NCBI GenBank assembly: GCA_023432565.1
Contig: JAEYUL010000180.1
Location: 1 to 10,968, forward strand
Length of the DNA: 10,968 bases
From: Actinomycetes bacterium
Lineage (GTDB): Bacteria; Actinomycetota; Actinomycetes; Actinomycetales; Cellulomonadaceae
Direction of reading: 5' to 3'
The notes below the pieces were generated by a model. It ran no database searches and had not been told where the DNA came from. It was given only the letters and a program-made list of their open reading frames with translations. The first letter of the stretch is position 1; each line of letters opens with the position of its first letter. Below, in pieces: positions 6,886 through 10,968 of the stretch. The position numbers were made by a program, and so were the translations under genes.

Positions 6886-7434
6886 TCAGGCCACGTGACC
6901 CGTCCAGCGGGTGCCGTCCCAGAACGCGTGCCGCCCGTTCGCCATCGGGTACCAGCCGGGCGGCACCGGGACGGGCCGCGCCTGCACCACGCCGTGCGGC
7001 AGGCAGGCCCACACGAGGGACCCGATCCAGCCGACGACCGTCCACCCCGTCAGCAATGTGAGCCAGAAGACGCCCCATCGCGAGGCCTTGCCGCGCGTCA
7101 CCGCGATCGCCCACGGGAGCATGTACAGGGACGTGAAGAACGCCACGATCCATGCGACCGCGATGCCGAATCCCGACACCTGCACCTGGTCGGTGCGCGC
7201 GACGGCCCACGGCGGGGGCGGCGTGGTCGGCGTCGGCGGGTACGGAGTGACGTCGTACGGGGTGACGCCGTGCGGGGCGATGTCGTACGGACGGGCGCTC
7301 GACGAGGCGTCGTACACGGGAGGCGTGCCGTACACGGGCGTCGGGGGACCGGAGCCGACGACGGGCGTGCCGTACGGGCTGGTCTCCGGCACGTCGTACG
7401 GTCGCGGATCCGAGCCGTACCGGTCTGCGCCCAC
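6886..7434 (-). CDS. Membrane protein: Pro/Tyr-rich tail, superinfection-immunity-like domain, DUF2510
   Basis: The 182-residue protein has three parts. Residues 1-78 are disordered, rich in Pro, Tyr and Thr, with repeated PYD/PYG/VYG units (PYDVPE, PYGTP, VYGTP, PYDIAP, PYDVTP). Residues 86-146 hold two membrane helices (FGIAVAWIVAFFTSLYMLPWAIAV; WGVFWLTLLTGWTVVGWIGSLVWACL). The second, with its GWTxxGWIxxLVWA pattern, matches the T4 Imm-like superinfection immunity family. Residues 158-182 (PPGWYPMANGRHAFWDGTRWTGH) are a DUF2510 domain, common in actinobacterial membrane proteins. In phage T4, Imm blocks DNA entry of superinfecting phage; whether host-encoded relatives do this is not known to me. 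The start is GTG 7434, with GAGAGG 4 bases upstream. It lies 13 bp after map, so the two are probably co-transcribed. Confidence 0.82.
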   Translation of the reverse strand: MGADRYGSDPRPYDVPETSPYGTPVVGSGPPTPVYGTPPVYDASSSARPYDIAPHGVTPYDVTPYPPTPTTPPPPWAVARTDQVQVSGFGIAVAWIVAFFTSLYMLPWAIAVTRGKASRWGVFWLTLLTGWTVVGWIGSLVWACLPHGVVQARPVPVPPGWYPMANGRHAFWDGTRWTGHVA

Positions 7435-7447
7435 GTCGCCTCTCTCG

Positions 7448-8209
7448 TCAGTCGCGCGCCGTCAGGACGATCGGGCCGTCCTTGGTGAGCGCCACCGTGT
7501 GCTCGAAGTGGGCCGCGAGCGACCCGTCCGCCGAGCGGATCGTCCAGCCGTCGTCATCGACAACGTACTCGCGTCCCCCCGCCATGAACCAGGGCTCGAT
7601 GGCGATCACGAGGCCCTCCTGGAGCTTGGCGCCCGAGCGCCGACGCCCGTCGTTCGGCACGTGCGGGTCCTCGTGCATCGTGCGGCCCACGCCGTGCCCG
7701 CCGAAGTCGGTGTTGATGCCGTACCCGGCCTGGTGGCCGACGTCGCCGATCGCCGCGGAGATGTCCCCCATGCGACCGCCGACCCGCGCCGCCGCGATGC
7801 CGGCGTGCAGCGCACGCTCGGTCGTCTCGATCAGGCGTTGCGCCTCGGGCGTCGTCGACCCGACCTGGAACGTGATCGCGGAGTCCGCGACCCACCCCTG
7901 CACCTGCGCGGCGAAGTCGATCGACAGCACGTCGCCGTCGGCCAGCACGTACGGCGAGGGCAGGCCGTGCAGCGCGGCGTCGTTGACCGACGTGCACAGC
8001 ACGCCCGGGTACGGGATCGCACCGAACGACGGGTGGTACCCGAGGTACACCGAGTGTGCGCCGGCGTCGTCGATCATGCGGTGCGCGTGGTCGTTCAGAG
8101 CCTGCAGGCTCATCCCGACCTTCGCGACGTCCCGCAACGACGAGAGCACCCCGGCGACGAACTTCCCCGCGGGGCGCATCGCCGTCAGCTCGGCCTTGGT
8201 CTTGAGCAT
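7448..8209 (-). CDS. map: Type I methionine aminopeptidase
   Basis: This cytoplasmic enzyme removes the initiator Met from new proteins. The 253-residue product shows every metal ligand of the family: Asp98 (LSIDFA), Asp109 (VADSAITF), His172 (GGHGVGR), Glu205 (AIEPWF) and Glu236 (HFEHTV). It also has the substrate histidines His81 (ALHGLPSP) and His179 (MHEDP). Length matches minimal type I enzymes with no N-terminal zinc-finger or linker extension. The start is either ATG 8209 (GAGG 6 bases upstream) or GTG 8221, which has the stronger GGGAGG 7 bases upstream and adds VRTV; I list the ATG. Actinobacteria often carry two map genes. This copy is not beside the usual secY-adk cluster, so it may be the second one. 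It is divergent from the YCII gene and sits upstream of the Imm/DUF2510 gene. Confidence 0.93.
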   Translation of the reverse strand: MLKTKAELTAMRPAGKFVAGVLSSLRDVAKVGMSLQALNDHAHRMIDDAGAHSVYLGYHPSFGAIPYPGVLCTSVNDAALHGLPSPYVLADGDVLSIDFAAQVQGWVADSAITFQVGSTTPEAQRLIETTERALHAGIAAARVGGRMGDISAAIGDVGHQAGYGINTDFGGHGVGRTMHEDPHVPNDGRRRSGAKLQEGLVIAIEPWFMAGGREYVVDDDGWTIRSADGSLAAHFEHTVALTKDGPIVLTARD

Positions 8210-8300
8210 CACGGTCCTCACCTTGCCACCTCCCGGGTGACACTGAGGCCGCCCCCCGCCCGTTGTCGATCCGGCGACCTGCGCGTCGTCACCTCGACGA

Positions 8301-8315
8301 GCGGGACGGTCCCGC
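8301..8315. promoter_or_regulatory. Palindrome upstream of the YCII gene, possible operator
   Basis: GCGGGAC-G-GTCCCGC is a perfect 7-bp inverted repeat with one central base, 20 bases before the YCII start and inside the 125-bp divergent region shared with map. With a 1-nt centre it cannot form a normal RNA hairpin at full length, so a protein-binding site is more likely than a stem. No regulator gene is next to it. Confidence 0.35.
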
Positions 8316-8334
8316 AACTCTTCGAGAGGACGAC

Positions 8335-8688
8335 ATGACAACGGTGACGCACCTGGTGCTGCTGCGCGGCGACGAGCGCGAGTGGGAGGCCCGCACCGCC
8401 GACGAGGTCGCGACGAACACGGCGGCGCACGAACGCTTCACGACGCTCGCGGCGCAGCGCGGGCACACGATCATCCGGGGCGACGAGCTGCGCCCGGTCG
8501 CCCACGGCAAGGCGGTGCGGCGACGAGGCGGCACCCCGACCGTCACCGACGGCCCGTTCGGCGAGATCACCGAGGTCGTCGGCGGTCTGTACCTGGTGGC
8601 CACGACGGACGTCGACGACCTGGCTGCCCTGATCGCCGAGTGCCTCACGGAGGACGCCGAGATCCGCCCGCTCGTCACCCACCCCTGA
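8335..8688 (+). CDS. YCII-related (DGPF-type) small protein
   Basis: The 117-residue protein fits the YCII/DGPF family: VTHLVLLRGDE at the start, AAHERFTTLAAQRG with the conserved His32, then VTDGPFGEITEVVGGLYLVATTDVDDLAALIAECL (70-104) with the family Asp-Gly-Pro-Phe at 72-75. These proteins adopt a ferredoxin-like fold, and the conserved His and Asp form a possible active site. Their reactions are mostly unknown, and many are linked to ECF sigma factors, but none is present here. The start ATG is preceded by GAGAGGA (8324-8330), 4 bases upstream. The last codons (GTC ACC CAC CCC) are part of the tandem repeat that follows, so the C-terminus may have been altered by repeat slippage. Confidence 0.85.
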   Translation: MTTVTHLVLLRGDEREWEARTADEVATNTAAHERFTTLAAQRGHTIIRGDELRPVAHGKAVRRRGGTPTVTDGPFGEITEVVGGLYLVATTDVDDLAALIAECLTEDAEIRPLVTHP

Positions 8689-8693
8689 CCGCG

Positions 8694-8737
8694 CACCCAC
8701 CCCGTCGCCGACCCGTCACCCACCCCGTCGCCGACCC
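8694..8737 (+). repeat. Two perfect 21-bp direct repeats, period 23
   Basis: Bases 8694-8714 and 8717-8737 are identical (CACCCACCCC then GTCGCCGACCC), separated by GT. A partial third unit, GTCACCCACCCC, forms the end of the preceding gene. The second copy overlaps the left arm of the downstream hairpin. Confidence 0.85.
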
Positions 8738-8788
8738 AGCGCCTGCTCCGGATCCGGCCGCTCGATCCGCGAGCAGGTGCTGGGTCGG
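8731..8788 (+). terminator. Large hairpin after the YCII gene
   Basis: Bases 8731-8748 pair with 8771-8788 (18 bp, with one G-U at 8741/8778). This continues after bulged C8770 as 8749-8754 with 8764-8769 (6 bp), closing a 9-nt loop: a stem of 24 bp. The G-U pair would be an A-C mismatch on the other strand, so the plus transcript is favoured. No U-run follows. It most likely ends the YCII transcript. Confidence 0.7.
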
Positions 8789-8872
8789 TCGGGGGTCGCG
8801 GGCGTGCCGAGCTCGCGCGCGGGTCGGCTCGGGCGGGTGAGAAAAGGGGTGGGCGGACGCGCGTCGGCGGCG

Positions 8873-8878
8873 TAGCGT
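8873..8878 (+). promoter_or_regulatory. Possible -10 element for the sORF leader
   Basis: TAGCGT fits TANNNT and would start RNA near 8884, giving a leader of about 29 nt to the sORF. I see no good -35 at the expected distance, so this is weak. Confidence 0.25.
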
Positions 8879-8912
8879 CGAGCTACACACGGGAGAGGAG
8901 GTGGTCCGAGAG

Positions 8913-8951
8913 ATGAAGTACTCCAGGACGCGTGAGGTGACTGCTCGCTAG
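8913..8951 (+). CDS. 12-residue sORF with a very strong Shine-Dalgarno (possible leader peptide)
   Basis: ATG 8913 to TAG 8949-8951 encodes MKYSRTREVTAR. Upstream, GGAGGTG (8897-8903) is complementary to seven consecutive bases of the 16S anti-Shine-Dalgarno, the best match in the window, though 9-11 bases away from the ATG. No larger ORF uses this site: the frame closes at once and the other frames give only Arg/Pro-rich shadows. A site this strong on such a short ORF suggests that translation here is regulatory. It lies about 400 bp before the desaturase and 4 bases before a structured RNA segment. Conservation could not be tested. Confidence 0.5.
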   Translation: MKYSRTREVTAR

Positions 8952-8954
8952 TCG

Positions 8955-9116
8955 CCCGAGCACTTCGGACGGATTGCGATCCGCCCGCAGAGCCGGCCGG
9001 ACCCGCTCGGGGACGGCCAGGCGGCGAGCGAATCCCCAGCAGTCACCGCAGCCCGTGGGAGCCGCGACCTCGTCCTTCGCGGCAGGGCCCCGTCAGGGGT
9101 TCCGGCCCACGGGCTG
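8955..9116 (+). ncRNA. Predicted structured RNA: hairpin plus three-way junction
   Basis: First element: CCCGAGC (8955-8961) can pair with GCTCGGG (9005-9011), enclosing a hairpin of 8967-8974 with 8979-8986 (one mismatch, loop TGCG). Second element: stem P1 is a perfect 11 bp, 9049-9059 with 9106-9116. Inside it are P2 (9061-9066 with 9078-9083, 6 bp, 11-nt loop) and P3 (9085-9091 with 9096-9102, 7 bp including two G-U pairs, loop GTCA). These helices nest with single-A junctions and CGG, forming a compact three-way junction. The G-U pairs favour the plus strand. I cannot match it to a known riboswitch class. It was found by eye, and high GC makes chance stems common, so function is inferred. 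Confidence 0.45.
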
Positions 9117-9219
9117 TCCCATGCCCGCGACCGGCAGCACCGCCGCCGACGACCGCGGCGAGGCCCGTCCGCCACGGACACGAACGGGTGCATCCCCCGC
9201 CGGCCCCGTGGGACACCCC

Positions 9220-9247
9220 TTGCCGACACAGCCCGTCCAGGTACGGT
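9220..9247 (+). promoter_or_regulatory. Possible promoter for the desaturase gene
   Basis: TTGCCG (9220-9225) and TACGGT (9242-9247) with a 16-nt spacer resemble a housekeeping promoter, with RNA starting near 9254. The -10 overlaps the GTG at 9246, arguing against that codon as the desaturase start. If this promoter is active, the sORF/structured RNA upstream is not obligatorily part of the desaturase mRNA. Confidence 0.4.
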
Positions 9248-9338
9248 GGCCGAGCGATCGGCATCCGCCTTTGGCAACGACGTCCGCCCCCTCGGACCGA
9301 CCACCGGCAGGTGCACCATCGCTACAACCACCCCCACC

Positions 9339-10451
9339 GTGCTGCCCACCCAGACGACGACGCCCCCGCTCCGCGAGGGATTCCGTCCCACCGTCGCCCG
9401 CGAGTCGACCTTCCCCCACCTGACTCACGCGTACACGCAGGTGGCAGCCGCGGTGCGAGAGCGCGGGCTGCTTCGGCGGGCGTACGGGTTCTACGGCGGG
9501 GTCGGCGCAGTGCTGGTGGCCGGGTTCGTCGGCGCGCTCGTCGGCTTCTTCCTGCTCGGCCACAGCTGGTTCCAGCTGCTGATCGCCGGCGGGCTCGGCG
9601 TGCTGCTGACCCAGACCGCCTTCCTCACGCACGAGGCCGCGCACAAGCAGGTCCTGGCCGGTGGCCGCGCCAACGACCGTCTCGCGCGCCTGCTGGCCTG
9701 CGGGGTCGTCGGCGTGAGCCTGTCCTGGTGGGAGACCAAGCACAACCGTCACCACGCCAACCCCAACAAGGTGGGCAAGGACCCGGACATCGAGATCGAC
9801 ACGATCTCGTTCGTCGAGGAGGACGCGGCCACCGCGACCGGGCTGCGCGCGCTCATCACGCGCCGGCAGGGCTGGCTGTTCTTCCCGCTGCTCACGCTCG
9901 AGGGCCTCAACCTGCACCGGCTCGGGCTGCAGCACCTGCTGGGGCGCGAGAAGGTCGACCGCCGCTGGCAGGAGCTCGCGCTCATCGCGGTGCGGTTCCT
10001 GGCGTTCTGGGTCCCCGTCTTCTGGTTCCTGCCGATCGGGATGGCGTTCGCGTTCGTCGGCGTGCAGCTCGCGGTGTTCGGCGTGTACATGGGTGCGTCC
10101 TTCGCCCCGAACCACAAGGGCATGCCGGTGATCGCCCGCGGCTCCAAGCTCGACTTCTTCTCCAAGCAGGTGCGCACGTCCCGCAACGTCGCGGGCGGCT
10201 GGTGGGCGACGAGCCTCATGGGCGGCCTCAACTACCAGATCGAGCACCACCTGTTCCCGAGCATGCCTCGGCCGCACCTGGCTCGGGCTCGGCTGCTGGT
10301 GCGTGAGCACTGCCGCACGCTCGACGTCCCCTACGCGGAGACGTCGCTGTGGCGCTCGTACGCGATCGTGGTGCAGTACCTCAACGAGGTCGGCCTGGCT
10401 GCGCGCGACCCGTTCGAGTGCCACATGGTGTCCCGCTTCCGCCGCGTCTGA
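9339..10451 (+). CDS. Membrane fatty-acid (acyl-CoA/acyl-lipid) desaturase
   Basis: This is a di-iron membrane desaturase that puts a double bond into acyl chains using O2 and electrons from a separate donor. The three histidine boxes are present: HEAAH (98-102), HNRHH (135-139, followed by ANPNKVGKDPDIE) and QIEHH (300-304, followed by LFPSMPR). There is also NHKGMP between boxes two and three. Gln in place of the first His of box three is typical of the front-end (delta-5/6) and DesA3-like group. There are two pairs of membrane helices (roughly GAVLVAGFVGALVGFFLLG and LLIAGGLGVLL before box one; a second pair around 215-255). No cytochrome b5 domain is fused. Start: GTG 9339 is the first canonical codon after the predicted promoter but lacks a Shine-Dalgarno; ATC 9318 has AGGTG 4 bases upstream; GTG 9246 lies in the -10. 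No electron-donor gene is adjacent. Confidence 0.9.
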   Translation: MLPTQTTTPPLREGFRPTVARESTFPHLTHAYTQVAAAVRERGLLRRAYGFYGGVGAVLVAGFVGALVGFFLLGHSWFQLLIAGGLGVLLTQTAFLTHEAAHKQVLAGGRANDRLARLLACGVVGVSLSWWETKHNRHHANPNKVGKDPDIEIDTISFVEEDAATATGLRALITRRQGWLFFPLLTLEGLNLHRLGLQHLLGREKVDRRWQELALIAVRFLAFWVPVFWFLPIGMAFAFVGVQLAVFGVYMGASFAPNHKGMPVIARGSKLDFFSKQVRTSRNVAGGWWATSLMGGLNYQIEHHLFPSMPRPHLARARLLVREHCRTLDVPYAETSLWRSYAIVVQYLNEVGLAARDPFECHMVSRFRRV

Positions 10452-10497
10452 CCCACCCGCTGCGCACCCCGCCCGCAGCGCGACAGCGATCGGCGCC

Positions 10498-10705
10498 GAG
10501 CGCGGGTGCTGCGGTCCGAGCGCGGTCCGGACGGGCCCGCGCTCGCGCCCGATCGAGCGCGCTCGGGTGAGTGGGGTCAGTGGGGCGACTGCGCCGGCCG
10601 GCACGTGCCGGGCCGACTCCGCGGCGAGCGCGGGCGTTGCGGTCCGAGCGCGGGCCGGGCGGGCCCGCGCCGGCGCCTGATGGACCGCGCTCGGGTGAGT
10701 GGCGG
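10498..10705 (+). repeat. Two copies of an ~80-bp GC-rich hairpin repeat, period 128
   Basis: Bases 10498-10574 and 10626-10702 align without gaps at an offset of 128, with 9 differences in 77 positions by my count (about 88% identity). Each copy holds a hairpin: GAGCGCGG/CCGCGCTC in copy 1, and a 9-bp GCGCGGGCC/GGCCCGCGC in copy 2, where one T-to-G change extends the stem. Both end in GCTCGGGTGAGTGG. The unit lies after the desaturase stop, in a 341-bp stretch with no gene. It may be duplicated termination hairpins or a dispersed intergenic element. Confidence 0.75.
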
Positions 10706-10723
10706 GGAGGGGTCCGGGTACGA

Positions 10724-10756
10724 CGAAGGGGCCGCGCGTTACGCACGGCCCCTTCG
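10724..10756 (-). terminator. Distal hairpin after the cold-shock gene
   Basis: Bases 10724-10734 pair with 10746-10756 (perfect 11 bp, CGAAGGGGCCG). On the minus strand a U-G pair and GCG/CGC extend it to 15 bp around a 3-nt loop. The wobble pair exists only on the minus strand, which fits the cold-shock transcript. Confidence 0.7.
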
Positions 10757-10758
10757 GT

Positions 10759-10782
10759 CTGGCGCCGGGTGACCGGCGCCAG
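10759..10782 (-). terminator. Proximal hairpin after the cold-shock gene
   Basis: CTGGCGCCGG (10759-10768) and CCGGCGCCAG (10773-10782) form a perfect 10-bp stem with a 4-nt loop, 10 bases past the stop of the cold-shock gene. It stands 2 bases from the second hairpin, forming a tandem terminator between convergent genes. Confidence 0.7.
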
Positions 10783-10792
10783 GGGTCTGGCT

Positions 10793-10968
10793 TCAGAGCG
10801 GGCGGATGTTCTCCGCCTGCGGGCCCTTGGGGCCCTGAGCGACGTCGAACTCGACCTGCTGGTTCTCCTCGAGGGAGCGGAACCCGGAGGACTGGATCGC
10901 GCTGTAGTGCGCGAACACGTCGGCGGAGCCGTCGGACGGGGCGATGAAGCCGTAGCCCTTCTCAGCGT
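10793..10968 (-). CDS. Cold-shock protein, CspA family (5' end outside window)
   Basis: The minus-strand frame enters from the window edge and ends at TGA (10795-10793). The visible 57 residues begin AEKGYGFIAPSDG, the RNP1 motif, then DVFAHYSAI (RNP2), GFRSLEENQQVEFDVAQGPKGPQAENIRPL. This is the CspA-type OB fold, which binds single-stranded RNA and DNA and acts as an RNA chaperone. About ten N-terminal residues (usually M-x-x-G-TVKWFN) are missing beyond the edge; the whole protein should be near 67 aa. It is convergent with the desaturase, another gene often linked to cold adaptation, but shared control is not shown. Confidence 0.95.
   Translation of the reverse strand, partial: AEKGYGFIAPSDGSADVFAHYSAIQSSGFRSLEENQQVEFDVAQGPKGPQAENIRPL

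Noticed and set aside
8974..9423. Plus-strand 149-codon frame in the leader region
   Set aside because: The product is Arg/Pro/Ser-rich with no motif, overlaps the desaturase start in another frame and lacks a ribosome site.
9093..10604. Minus-strand open frame of 503 codons across the desaturase
   Set aside because: The opposite strand has all three histidine boxes and membrane helices; the minus translation is low-complexity and charged.
1..10968. CRISPR array, insertion sequence or prophage
   Set aside because: No regular short repeats with spacers, transposase, terminal inverted repeats or integrase seen. The tRNA gene has no duplicated 3' end elsewhere in the window to suggest an att site.

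Overview
The window comes from a very GC-rich genome with G or C at almost every third codon position. It has GTG starts, a tRNA gene without an encoded CCA, a DUF2510 domain and intrinsic hairpins lacking U-tracts. This points to a high-GC actinobacterium. Cellulomonadaceae or a related Micrococcales lineage is my best guess, but it is inference from gene content and not from a marker gene.

Left part (1-4871). The 3' end of a membrane-associated protein gene converges on purN (GAR transformylase, minus strand), with a strong shared hairpin between them. A probable two-gene operon follows on the plus strand: a cytoplasmic GH92-type alpha-mannosidase homologue and a GT-B/GT4-type glycosyltransferase. 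It ends in a perfect hairpin. The pairing of a signal-less GH92 enzyme with a retaining glycosyltransferase suggests making and breaking down an intracellular or envelope-precursor mannoside, but the substrate cannot be read from sequence.

Middle part (4872-8334). A plus-strand 202-aa protein of unknown function converges on a GNAT acetyltransferase. The minus strand then carries tRNA-Leu(CAG) with its own promoter and a textbook terminator, a Pro/Tyr-rich membrane protein that fuses a T4-Imm-like superinfection-immunity domain to DUF2510, and a type I methionine aminopeptidase 13 nt upstream of that protein.

Right part (8335-10968). A small YCII/DGPF protein, divergent from map, is followed by a 21-bp tandem repeat and a 24-bp-stem hairpin. 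Next is an unusual non-coding stretch of about 550 bp holding a 12-codon ORF with a very strong Shine-Dalgarno sequence, a hairpin and a predicted three-way-junction RNA. One arm of the junction has an alternative partner about 100 nt downstream. This leader-like region precedes a membrane fatty-acid desaturase with all three histidine boxes and an unclear start codon. After the desaturase come two copies of an 80-bp GC-rich repeat, two tandem hairpins and the 3' end of a cold-shock protein gene on the minus strand. The sORF plus structured RNA upstream of the desaturase is the best candidate here for something undescribed. The rest is mostly recognisable housekeeping or accessory content.
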